A DNA stretch of 64,000 nucleotides, taken from NCBI GenBank assembly GCA_947846985.1, contig CANTUZ010000008.1, forward strand, positions 42,736,817-42,800,816. The letters are read 5' to 3'. The position numbers and the translations under genes were made by a program. This stretch comes from Fratercula arctica (lineage: Eukaryota > Chordata > Aves > Charadriiformes > Alcidae). The notes beneath the pieces are model-generated. The model had not been told where the DNA came from. It was given only the letters and a program-made list of their open reading frames with translations, and did not search any database. Of the stretch, positions 50,331 to 63,634 are shown piece by piece. Each line of letters opens with the position of its first letter. Within the stretch, counting starts at the first letter, position 1.

Positions 50331-52124
50331 AGTAAATTGGATTACACATACAAATCAAGCTATTTATGTTTTACTTGGTAAGGTCCAAATGTATTGTGTG
50401 CTCACAGTGTGATTCACGTCCTGACCAGTAAGAGCTGGCTGGGCCTTTTAGTACTTATCTTGGAAGCCTAAAAATGATGACATCACATTGCAATTAGCAG
50501 GCAATTTAAAGACTTACAAACAATTATATCACATTTTCAGCCCCACTAGTTGGCACCACAGCCATTTTCTTTGCCTCCTTTTTTTGGACTGGTGGCCACA
50601 GGGTATTAACTCACGGGGAAAAACAGTAAAGAATTAAAAAAGTGTGCAGACAGGGTGGTTTGGAGAAGAGCCAAGCTGTCAGGTTCTGTGGTAAGGGGGT
50701 TCGTTGCAAGGCAGCTACGTTTAGTACAGAGCTAAAGGGGAGGCATGAAGAAAATACCAGTACTGTGACCTGACTTGGCAGGTCACTGACTGGGAAGGGT
50801 CTTGTCAGAAAAATAGCAATAAATGCATTAATGCTAATCCATTCTCTCCTGGGGGCAGGACTGTTCTAAGAGAGCCTGTTATTATGTTGTTATAGTTGCA
50901 TAGTATGTATTTAAACGTTAGAGTCGCAGCCAAGAAGATCTAAAGATAGGATGGTGGGTTTAGCCTGTTCTGATGAGGGTGGAGCAAAGCATGCCCACAG
51001 ATGGATAATGCGGCCATCCTTGAAAAATATTTTTTAAGTTGCTAATCATCTAAATATTTACTGGCAGAGGAATATAGCCCTGTGTACTGAAGCCAAGCCC
51101 GTTAACAAAAGACTTGCTTTTCTGAGTTTACCCTTAGGAGATCACTGTGGGCTGTGAACTAAAAGTAGTTCAAGACATGTCTCCCCTTATTCATTCAGAA
51201 TCAATGAACCACAAGCTGAAATTCATGAGAGTGCTTCTGTGAAAATAGAAAGATGTAAATCAAAGGTGTGTAATATAGCACCGTGTAGTACCAAATAGAA
51301 AAGGAGCGGCTACAGTCACTGCTTTAGTGTCTGTGAAAAGCGTCAGCAGCGACCTCCAATACGCTGCATCTAATCCTCACCCAGCACTGCTGCGGGTGTT
51401 CTCACTCTCGTACAGTCTGGAGGGCTGTAGCCACCTCGGAAACCAAAAGACGCAGCAAACCCTCTCTCCGGAGTCTGGCAGCCTGCAGGCAGGAGGGAAG
51501 GGAGCTGCGGAGCTTTACGAGGAGGTAGAGGATTCCCAGCAGAGCTTTGGATTCTTCGCTGTTGAGAGTTGACTCTCTGTAGCCACCACTTTGTATTTCT
51601 TCTCCAAAAGAAATACAACCTGTAATCATCAGTTTGCCTAAATCTTCACCACCCTCCATGGCCCATAGTTCACTACTTCCCTGTCTTCAGTCTTTCCTTC
51701 TCCGTCTTTTTGGAGTATACAGAAAGCCTCCCTGAATTCAAATAAATATGAGATCAGAGGGCAAGGAGAAGGCAGATGAAGCCTCCTGCAGTGCAACATC
51801 CTGTAGCCATCAGTAGGACTTCAAAGTAGCATCTGGCAGGCTCGGGGGATAGTTTTTATCCATTTACCTAACACATTCTGGGTTGTACGCTGTCTGTGTG
51901 TCATTAAAAGATGACAGTAAATCTGCGGCACAAAAGAAAGGTGAAGGCGTTCAGAGAGGATCTGACCTCCGCAATCAGAGCGTCTCCGGTTTCCACAGTG
52001 CTCCCTCTCCAAAGGGACCTTCCTAGTTGTCCCAAACAAGCCTCTTGCAGAAGACGCTGTTACAGGCTTGCTGCATAGTCTGTATCCAGATGTGTACTGG
52101 GGACCTTGATGTCTGCTCCCTTTT

Positions 52125-52139
52125 AAAAAAAAAAAAAAA
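52125..52139. repeat. Poly(A) run (A15)
   Basis: Fifteen consecutive A in intron 25. Confidence 0.9.
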
Positions 52140-53325
52140 GTAATCTCTGGTAAAGCGTCTTCTGTTCCCTCATCTGTTATGATCTTCTCTCTGGCAAGAA
52201 GTTTATGTGGAAGAGATGGCTGTAGTACATCCAACCCGTACTACGTCAGGATGCATGTTGTCTGATCTTGCAAGTTTTCTGTGTTTCTTGGTGTGGATGT
52301 GGTTTTGATTTTGATGAATGAGGTATCTTCTAAAGTGGAGTGTTCTCAGGGTGCTTCGGCTTCTTTCCTGATGCGGTGGAGTCTTCCTTCTAATTATCTC
52401 AAATTTAGACCTTCTTTTTTCAAACCCTGACTTTTTCTTTCCCTCAGAGATAAGGGAAATTCAATTCCCATTTTTGAAACAAAATGGGAAACAAAATAAG
52501 TATGAAGAACTGAACTTGTAGTCTCAAAAATAACATTTTGGCAGTAGAAAACCAAATGAAACATAAAGAGTTCTTTTTTTAATTTTTATTTTCCTCCAAA
52601 AATCAGCATTTGCTCAATTAAAACCAGGCTGGGTTTGAGCAGCAGTAATAACTATAAATGCAGCCGCTGTGCTGGTGACCTTACAGCAGCTCAGGGTCCA
52701 CAGGGCAGCAGAAGGTGGTTCCAGAAACCAATATCCAAGTGCAGATGTCTGCAGGGGTACGTTGATGTCCAGCCTCTAGACTTCTCGGTAAACCCCCTTA
52801 GCTTGTGATGGAGAGGTGACGTTAGAAGAGCGGTGTATGCTGAGAGCAGGACCGTGGCATGTTGGAGTCCTGAAATCCAGCAGCTGCTGTGCTATTTGGG
52901 CTCACCAGAGCCTAGGGACTGTCCTTGCTGTGATACATAGGCTGGCTGTGACAGTCTAATGACAGTCCTGCACCCTCCTGCCCTCTCGGTTATCCCTCTC
53001 CTGCTTCGTCCCTGGGAAAGGAAGCCGTGGCTTGGAGCTAGATGCTTTCTGCACTTCTGCCCTGTATTTCCTTTGCAGTTGAGTGCACCGTCTGTCATTC
53101 TTTCTGGGCAAGCTGCCTTTCCGAAAATTAGGCACGAGACCTTTGCAGGATATACAACTGTCAGCAGGTGCGACATGGCACTTGCCCTTAGCCAGCAAGA
53201 GGAACTCGGTAGCCCGCCCTGAGGCTGGTGGGGCACATGGGGCACAGAGCTTGTTGATGTTGGTGAGACATTTGCCACGACTGAATTCTTTGAATTTTGG
53301 ATTCAGTTAGGAAATCTAACTGAAG

Positions 53326-53331
53326 TGCATG
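53326..53331 (+). promoter_or_regulatory. UGCAUG (RBFOX-type) motif upstream of CYT-1 exon
   Basis: TGCATG lies 94 nt upstream of the 48-nt cassette exon. This hexamer is the binding word of RBFOX splicing factors, which tend to repress an exon when bound upstream. A second copy is at 52252-52257. The word is short, so a role in CYT-1/CYT-2 choice is an inference. Confidence 0.35.
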
Positions 53332-53424
53332 TTTCTCCCCATTAGCTCATACAGCTCATGTGACTTGTTTCATTCATGTGACCTCTTACTACGTATCCAT
53401 CATTCCATTTTTCTTTCCTATTAG

Positions 53425-53472
53425 AGTGAAATTGGACACAGCCCTCCTCCTGCCTACACCCCTATGTCAGGA
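53425..53472 (+). CDS. ERBB4: ERBB4 exon 26: alternative CYT-1 cassette
   Basis: The 48-nt exon encodes 16 residues, SEIGHSPPPAYTPMSG, which equal human 1046-1061. They are the only difference between the CYT-1 and CYT-2 isoforms. The insert carries PPAY, a WW-domain ligand that recruits ubiquitin ligases such as ITCH and WWP1. It overlaps YTPM, a YxxM site that binds the p85 subunit of PI3-kinase when phosphorylated (human Y1056). CYT-1 therefore couples to PI3K and is internalised more readily than CYT-2. The exon is phase 0-0, so inclusion or skipping keeps the frame. The donor GGA|gtaagt is near consensus. The exon is too short to appear as an open frame of its own. Confidence 0.97.
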
Positions 53473-54454
53473 GTAAGTATTTCTCATTCAACCTTCATCC
53501 TTTAGGTTTTCCTCCTTCCTTCACTATGTGTTTTCTGTTTCAAACTCCTTTTTCCTGCATAAATGGCCCAAAACCCAACAGTGAATGGAGCGTGTATGTA
53601 AGCAATGAAATAGTCAGGATTTCTACTCAGCCTGGATTTGTGTGCAAGCTCTATGGACCCACACCCAAAATTCTGCCAACTGACAACTTTTCTTGAAAAA
53701 GCGTTTAGGAAACAGTCTTGGATGAATCTGTACATTTTTCCTTCCTATTTATAGGTCATGATGTTGAAATTTCCTTGCACGCCCTTGCTGACAAGCAGAA
53801 TGGTAGGTTGAGTTGAACCACTGAGTTGAGGTCCCAATACACACACAGGTCACCAGCCTGAAATGCACTTGGGTGACTGTGTGATCGTCACTGCAGGACA
53901 CCCTAAATGTAGCCCCCCCAGGAATAAACAAGAGTTCAGAGATGCTAATGTCCTCTATCCCCAGTCCCCTTTGCAGAAGGAGATCTCCTCAGCATGAGGC
54001 TTAAGGGTTTCGTTTAGAAAAGGGGAGACTGCCAAAGTAATAGAAGAGGAGATACTGTGTGCGCCTCATGCAGCTGCGTATATCCAACCTCCACATGCCT
54101 AGGTAGGAGACAAGTTTTCCTGCCCTGTTTCTAGCCCCGTTGCCAGCCCTGAGCAGCCAGCCCGCTTCCCTGCTCCCCTGGCTGCCCGATGGTGCCTCCC
54201 TGGGGGGCGCAGCCGGCTCAGCACCACCGGGCAGATGGATCCTCTGCCGGTCCACAGCAGAGCCTGTGCGGCCGCCGGCCCCGCAGCGCCGGGAGCGCAG
54301 TGCTCTGCAGGGTGACAAGGCTTCACCTGCCCGGTGAAACGCGTCGTTGAGCAAGTGTGGCAGGAAAGGCAGAGGAGCTGCAGAGATGACTTGCTGTTGA
54401 GTCTTCTCTCCCCTCGGAGCCTCCTTTCTCACGCTGCCTTTTCTTTTTCAACAG
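53473..54454 (+). other. ERBB4: ERBB4 intron 26
   Basis: The intron is 982 nt, with donor gtaagt and acceptor ctttttcaacag. The first 60 nt are rich in pyrimidines. The 3' third, about 54130-54340, is GC- and CpG-rich, unlike the rest of the intron. No repeat is recognised. Confidence 0.93.
54130..54345. other. GC- and CpG-rich patch before exon 27
   Basis: A stretch of about 200 nt with many CpG dinucleotides (for example gtgcggccgccggccccgca) stands out from the AT-rich surroundings and ends about 110 nt before the exon 27 acceptor. It is below usual CpG-island length. No promoter motif is evident. Confidence 0.5.
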
Positions 54455-54746
54455 AACCAGTTTGTGTATAGAGATGGTGGCTACGCTGCAGAAGTGCCGA
54501 TGCCGTACAGAGCTCCTGGCTGCATTATACCAGAAGCCCCAGTTGCTCAAGGAGCTACAGCAGAGATCTTTGAAGATACTTGCTGTAATGGCACACTACG
54601 AAAACAAGTGGCAACCCTGGCAAAAGAGGACAGCAGCACCCAGAGGTACAGCGCCGATCCCACGGTCTTCATTCCTGAGCGGGTTGTCCGGGGAGAGCTG
54701 GATGAGGACGGGTACATGACGCCGATGCGAGACAAACCTAAAACAG
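54455..54746 (+). CDS. ERBB4: ERBB4 exon 27: tyrosine-rich cytoplasmic tail
   Basis: The exon encodes 97 codons plus one base, from NQFVYRDGG to MRDKPKT. Tail tyrosines lie in contexts such as VYRDG, PYRAP, QRYSAD and DGYMTPM, sites that can dock SH2 or PTB proteins after autophosphorylation. It is 292 nt, entering in phase 0 and leaving in phase 1 (g|at gives D). The acceptor is tttttcaacag. The donor ACAG|gtaaaa is the weakest in the window. Relative to human ERBB4 as I recall it, two residues are missing near [11 protein letters not shown] and substitutions cluster in QVATLAKED and IPERVV. Reading through the donor stays open for about 33 codons, to a stop at 54845-54847. Confidence 0.97.
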
Positions 54747-57759
<3,013 letters not shown>

Positions 57760-57800
57760 TGACCGCGGTCTTACGGAAGTGGAAAGGCAACCCCTTCTAG

Positions 57801-57872
57801 CTGCCTCACTCCTCCTCTCTTGCTCTCCTTTTCTCTCTCTCCCCTCCCTCCCTCCCTCCCTTTCTTTCTCCC
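57801..57872 (+). repeat. Polypyrimidine tract (CTCC/CCCT repeats) in 3' UTR
   Basis: About 70 nt of almost pure C and T, including five consecutive CCCT units, begin about 40 nt after the stop codon. A purine-rich GGAAGGAA tract follows at 57964-57994 and could pair imperfectly with it. Such tracts bind PCBP or PTB-type proteins, but this role is inferred. Confidence 0.85.
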
Positions 57873-58990
57873 ATGAGCTTCCTCTCCTTGCCAGTTCACT
57901 CATTTTTGCTATTTCCAAGTGAAAGGATGTCTTGGAGTCATTTGCAGATTGGGTTGGGAACCTGGAAGGAAGGAAGGAAAGAGACTGAAAGAAGGCGCGT
58001 ACAACCTGGCGTTTCTCACTTTCGGCAGCTCTAGAGGGTCGGACGGTCAGAGAAGCCAGACAGTACCGGGAAAGGCCAGCGGCAGCGTTGCCTGCTGTGG
58101 AGCTAGTTCTGTGATCCAACCCAGACGCTGTAGGGAAAGGCACAGAGAGGCTGTTTCTGTCAGCAGGAGCTGAGGAGAGTCTGTACAGCATTCCTGGAAA
58201 TCTCAATGCAGTTTCCATTAGGGGGAAAAATGGACAATTTTTGTATCACGTGTGATAGCATAGTAACTGAGATTGAGAATCCAATTTCTTTCTCTAACAC
58301 TTTCTATCCCAGCAACTGAAAATGGCTAACCTGGCTTTTCATAATCGTTCAGATCTTCATCGTGGCTTTCCAAGAAATGATGATGTGACTCTAATATACG
58401 GCTAAACCCTTTCTCTGAGCCACACCATGATTTTGTGCCAATTCCTAACCACAGAGACTCCAGCTTAGAACTGGTACATGACACGACCATTTTTGTATAC
58501 GTGCCAACATGACAAACACTTTAAACACAAAAACCCTTTCAGAAGAGTAACAAAACCACACCTCCAACATCTTCTTTTTGAAGCTAAAAGACAGGCCAAG
58601 AAACCAAGATTTGTATGCAAAAACATGCTTTCCTGTTTTCCTGTTTTATACCTGCTGACTATAGGTATATAATAAGACCCCAAAAAAATTCTTCCCTCTT
58701 TTTCTTCTTCGTGCTCATGAAGGGAGTTGGGGATGCTGTCAGGCAACGCTGAGGACAAGATGGAGAACCAGAGAGTTGGGTGTGGGTCATGAAGTCTGCT
58801 GGCGTTCTGTGGGGTGGTGGTGGGAAGGGTCCTTGAAACTGGAAGACAGACACTGGACTGGAGAAAACGCACATAGCGGTTCACTGGAAAGTTCGTTTGC
58901 ACTTAAGCTCCGATGTTATTTGAACTGTTTTCTGGATTTTGAATGAAGCAATATGGAAGTGACCAGCAAAATGCAAAATAATAATTTTAA

Positions 58991-58996
58991 ATTAAA
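58991..58996 (+). promoter_or_regulatory. Candidate poly(A) signal ATTAAA
   Basis: ATTAAA is followed directly by a run of A and an AT-rich stretch. It lies 1.2 kb after the ERBB4 stop codon and would define a short 3' UTR. No strong GU-rich downstream element is seen, so support is weak. Confidence 0.25.
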
Positions 58997-59326
58997 AAAA
59001 AAAGTAATTATATGTAAAGGATGACTGTGGAAATGCCAAAATGAAGCAAATCAAGTCTTTGGAACAATGTCCACCAGTTCTGACAGGCCATTGCATTGAC
59101 TGCTTCAGAGAATACAGTGACAGAGCAGCCAGCTCTTACTGCTGCCACGTGAAGGACAGCAGAGCAAGCCCTGAATGGCATCGGAGGAGACAAATGGCTT
59201 GCTCTGGCTTGCAGCACAGGATGGAATACGTTTTTCTAAAAGGAGAATTACTCTGGCACAGAAGATGGTGCATATGAGGTATGAGAAGTGAAAATGTGCA
59301 TGACTCGCAGAGCTTTCAGTCAAAAA

Positions 59327-59334
59327 TGTAAATA
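59327..59334 (+). promoter_or_regulatory. Pumilio response element TGTAAATA
   Basis: An exact match to the UGUANAUA consensus bound by PUM proteins, on the sense strand 1.57 kb after the ERBB4 stop. It is relevant only if this stretch is transcribed as 3' UTR. Confidence 0.35.
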
Positions 59335-60215
59335 AGTCAGTCTCCTTGCACTTAGTTCTGCTTTCATCAACCTCAGTTTTTAGGTAGACACCCCACCCCT
59401 GGCCTGCTCCTCTTTGGAAATACCTTTCAGCCAGAGTTCTGGACGTTTTTAGCAACCTGAGGCAGATGTGTAAGACCCATATGAGTAAGAGCGTTTGCAT
59501 ACCTAGTTCCCACCGAAAATCTTAAGGAACTCTTAAGTACCTTTGAAGATCTGCCTATGTCTCTATCCATCAAGGCTTTTTTAAAGGGGAAGAAACAATA
59601 CCTGATGGATGGCAACCTTAGGTGATACAACAGTATTTCAGTTTATGCGCTTCAGTACTGGTAAAGTCAAGATCTTTGGGGTGACCTAACCTGGCAACGA
59701 AACCAGCAACAACCAGTGTTCTGGAAACGGCATCAAGCTCCTCCAGAATCCTGCCATCTGAACAGCTTGCCAGCTTTAAGCAGAGGAAGGAGTCAGAAAC
59801 GAGCAGTAGTTACCCAGATCTTGGTGGCTGAGGGTCAGCTTGACAAAGGTATGAAGAGATTTCAAACCTGGGTTGGTTGTAGGTGGGGAACAAACTGTGT
59901 GTGACCACTAGGTTCTGCATCAGGTGTGTTCAGGCCAGCTTGAACCAGCTGCGGGGCAGATATTAAATCTGTAAACCGAGTAGGTAGCTGAAGAGTCTGA
60001 AAACAGCAAGAACAAGTACAGATCTTGGAAGCTATTAAAAGGAAATGTTGGGTCAAGTGGAACCAAGGTGGTCTGTGGAGGCTGCGCCGAGTGACCAGCA
60101 GACCACTCAAGTGGGATAGATGGTTACAAAAAGCCATGAATGTGAGAGGCCTCGCCTCTTCCGGGTGCCCTCCCGTAACTCCTCATGATTTTGTCAGGAG
60201 ACAGAAGCAGGCATT

Positions 60216-60240
60216 GGGAAGGGGTTAGGGGCACGGGGGG
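60216..60240 (+). other. G-quadruplex motif, sense strand
   Basis: Four G runs of 3, 4, 4 and 6 bases are separated by loops AA, TTA and CAC. This meets the canonical G-quadruplex pattern and lies on the sense strand of the presumed ERBB4 3' UTR. Folding is inferred from sequence only. Confidence 0.6.
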
Positions 60241-60484
60241 TGGCCTGAGGTCCTGGAGACCCCACTCCAGGGAAGGTTTGCCAGTGGTAGTGCTCACAGG
60301 GTGTCGTCTGAAGCACGGGCAAAGGTCTGCCAGGTTGGGACACAATTGCCAAGCTGCCTGGGGACAAAGACCGGCACAGGACTGTGGATGTCCTGATTCA
60401 GTGCAGAAGCAGCGCAGGTGAGAAAAAGGGGTTGATCTGTCCCTGAACAAGTCTTGTAAAAGAGTAACTCCTAATGGAGAAAAA

Positions 60485-60495
60485 AATAAAATAAA
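60485..60495 (+). promoter_or_regulatory. Candidate tandem poly(A) signals AATAAA
   Basis: Two AATAAA hexamers overlap by one base at 60485-60490 and 60490-60495. A GT-containing stretch (cgtgtttgag) follows about 15-30 nt later. It lies 2.7 kb after the stop codon and is the best-looking poly(A) site in the window by motif, but its use is unproven. Confidence 0.4.
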
Positions 60496-60674
60496 ATCCT
60501 GGTACAGCTTACGTGTTTGAGTTCAAAGAGGTGCGCTCAAAGGCTGCTGCGGCAGAAGCGCGCACACCTCCAGACCCGGTGGGACGGTGCTGGGATGTCG
60601 CTGCTAGTGGAAGGTGAGGCTGTTTCCTTCTCTGTGGTACCAGTACTGGAAACAAGCCTGGCGAATAATCAAAA

Positions 60675-60738
60675 TGTAAATAACTGTGGTTTTTAACAAT
60701 TTAACATTTTATTTCTTACAAAACTTGAATTATTTATT
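60675..60738 (+). promoter_or_regulatory. Pumilio element plus AU-rich nonamer
   Basis: TGTAAATA at 60675-60682 is followed 48 nt later by TTATTTATT at 60730-60738, an exact AU-rich element nonamer. Both are mRNA-decay signals when present in a 3' UTR. They lie just beyond the tandem AATAAA at 60485, so only transcripts using a later poly(A) site would include them. Confidence 0.35.
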
Positions 60739-62202
60739 CATTTTAATTGTTGACTGTGGGTGTGATACAATATATTAAGTAGTGTGGAAATGCAGAGGTT
60801 CCTTGGAGCGAGGCAGCAGGAAGGCCAGGGGACGGTACCTTGTGCGGGGGCCAGGCCGTGCTGGCTGCGTCCGAGCAGCGTGGGGCAAACAAAGGGTTAA
60901 TGAACACAGTGATTCCTGATGGAAAACTCAACCGGCTGCAGCCTCACAAATGGGCTTCCCCCCGCCCCGAGCTTCAGGTTTGAGTTGCAATTGCCACAAA
61001 ATGGTCTTTATGTTTCCTGCTGTGCCAGTCGCTGACTCGTGTTGCAGCGCAGGGGCCTGCGTGGGGCTGGGCATCCCGTTCACTGGTTCCTTTCCCCAGT
61101 AGGAATGGCGGTGTGCTGAACACAGCCCCGAGATGTGCGCGTCTCCTCCGGAAGAGTTGTGCCTCTGAGCTGCTACAGCAGGTTTTTGTCTCTCTGCCAA
61201 AGGTTAACTATGGTTAAAGAAAACCGGGCAAAACTAAGAGCAGGAAGAAGCGTTTGGCTGCTTTAACCTGATCGGCAGAAATACCTGGCTGGCCCTAACT
61301 GGCGGATTTGCCTGAGTGGGTATGGCTGCTGGCTTGCTGAAAGGAAGGCGGGCAAATGTACGTGGCAAAATTGTGGCAAATATTCAACTGATGATGTTTT
61401 GAAAATGCACAAGGGTCAGGCTTTTAAATGAATAATCACAGGTTTGGGGAAAAAGCAGGTATTTCCACACAAACTGCATTTTGTCAGCACAAAGCAGTAG
61501 GTGAGAGCATCAGCAGAAACGTTTTGTCCGGGTATAATTAATTCTCTAGCTCTACACTGGTATCTGTACACAGCACTGTCAGGTTTATGGATTTTATAAT
61601 GCAGTCTCCTATTCGTATATGTTTTGCTCTCCCTTATCGTAGCCTGCGCGACAGAAGAGCAGTGACTAACTTTTCACGAGCAGATCCCCGGGGGTGTATC
61701 AGCCATCGGCCAAGGCACAAAGCAACGCACTAAATGAAAGAGAACAGCAGCTTATTTTTTCCTAATCTCTTTCGGTGATACCTGTCGTAGATGTTATTAT
61801 CTACCTGAGGGTTATTTCAAACCGATGTGGATGTGGGATCTGATTGACTTGCTGTAACATAATTGACTTAAACCAACTACTTTTAAGTTTCAGCTGTTTT
61901 CAAATTTTTCTTTTTCTGCAGAATAGCCAGGAGGGATTCTTACCTGGCCCTTTGCTCAGATGTAGCCGCGTATTTACAACTTGCTTTCAGACAGGTCATC
62001 TCTCACAGGTAGCAAGAAATGGAAATAAATCCAAGTGAGCATCACCAGGGTGGGTCTGTGTCAGGCACCGTAAGCGCAGCCCAGAAATCCTTGCCTTCGT
62101 ACAGCAGAGGGTTGCATTAACCCTCCTTTGCAGCACTAATTTGGTAGAAAATGCATTTCTTGACTGCAGGAATTGTATGCAATGATCTCTTTTCAGTTAT
62201 CT

Positions 62203-62268
62203 CTGGGGGTTGGAACTAGATGATCTTTAAGGCCTCTTCCAGCCCAAACCACTCTATGATTCTATGAT
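62203..62268 (+). mobile_element. CR1 LINE terminal tail
   Basis: Only the last 65 nt of a sense CR1 remain, with ggttggaactagatgatctt and two copies of the ATTCTATGAT-type terminal repeat. It lies 4.4 kb after the ERBB4 stop codon. Confidence 0.85.
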
Positions 62269-62630
62269 TAATAGGAAAATACCTTTCCCTTCCTGCCCCG
62301 CTGCTGTGTTCAGGGGCAGTTGTGTGGCGGGGCCTGGGGCAGGGCAGCCTGTGCACGAGCTGATACCGACCTGCTGCACTAAGGGCCTGAGAGGGGGTTA
62401 CGGGGGAGCGTCCGTCCCCCCCCAGACACCACTAATCCCAGCCTAGAAGCAAAACCGATGGCACCGCTGAAAGAGCAGCTTGGCCCCAGCTCTGTGGAGC
62501 AGTTCTTTCCGTAGCTCCAGAGCGAGCTGCGCAGCACAGGTGACAAGCACTAGCTGTGAGTTGAGCCAGCCTAGAAATACAGCTTGGGGGGTTTTGAGGA
62601 TGAATCTGTATGGGAAACTCAGATATTAAA

Positions 62631-62651
62631 CAAAAAAAAATTTTTTTTTTT
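62631..62651. repeat. A9/T11 palindromic low-complexity block
   Basis: A run of A is followed directly by a run of T, which could extrude or fold as a hairpin. It lies 4.9 kb after the ERBB4 stop codon. Confidence 0.85.
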
Positions 62652-63615
62652 CCTGATGGGGTGTCTGCGTAGGTGTCCTGCATCATGGTGGCAGCTAAAG
62701 GAATGAAGGGATTATTTGGGCTCCTTTGTACCACCTGGGAGATGAGGCGGCTTTGGCACAACTCAGAATTAGGCTGTTGATCGTGTAATCCCCGGGATAA
62801 CTGAAGGCAATCCCGGTCAGCCTTGCTCCCCCGGGAGCCCTGGGCACCCTGGGCGGGCATCTCCTTATGGAAAGGGAGCAGCCACTGCAGCACCCACACG
62901 GACACTCGCGCCCTGTGCCCGCCGACCCTTTCAGTGCGGGGGAAACGGGAGCAGCGTGAAAGCCGCAGGCAGGGACTGATGGCAGGGACTGACATCGCTC
63001 ACTTGTTGGGATGAAGTTTTCTCTCGCTTTGCACAACTGGCATTTTGGGGCTTCCACCCGGACTTCCCAATCCCATTTTGGAACGGTTGAGCTCAGGTAG
63101 GTACTGACCTGCTCTGAAGGCTGTTCACCTTCAGGGTGGCTGGTGGAAGAGGCTTTAGCATGAACCAGAGCCCACCCTCTGGTTATCGGCCACCTTTGTC
63201 TCCTACAGAGCACCTCGAAGGGGACAGTATCGCCTTGAGTTCCCTTCGGCAAATACTTTTTAAAAGGTGTTGTTCCTTGCAGTTACATGAAGACTGTCCA
63301 TTTCCAGCTCTGTCACTTGCAATATTCTCATTCCCGTGGATCTTGGACCTCTGCTGCTGACACAACAGCTTGTCTGTTGTGATAGAAAACCTTGGCTTTG
63401 GGTTCAAATATTTTTTGGAAAGCCGGGGCTGTGCAGGGCGGGGGTGGTTCACTGCAGTATTCACGCTCCGTCCCGTGCAAGGAGCCGCGCTGTCCCACAG
63501 GGCAGCCTCTGCAGCGCTGCTGTCTGCAGCACGCCCTCTCTTTTATTTGCTGGCTCTTGCTAATTGTTACGCAGGTACAAAAGGGCACTGCTACAAATGG
63601 GGTTTTCAAATTCAG

Positions 63616-63634
63616 AATAAATAACAGAAATAAA
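63616..63634 (+). promoter_or_regulatory. Candidate poly(A) signals AATAAA (two copies)
   Basis: AATAAA occurs at 63616-63621 and again at 63629-63634, 5.9 kb after the stop codon. Use of this site would give a long 3' UTR. The downstream GU-rich element is not strong. Confidence 0.3.

Noticed and set aside
62432..63252. Overlapping 185- and 187-codon minus-strand frames after ERBB4
   Set aside because: GC-rich sequence favours long chance frames. The translations are rich in Cys, Pro, Arg and Ser with no domain, and the two frames conflict with each other.
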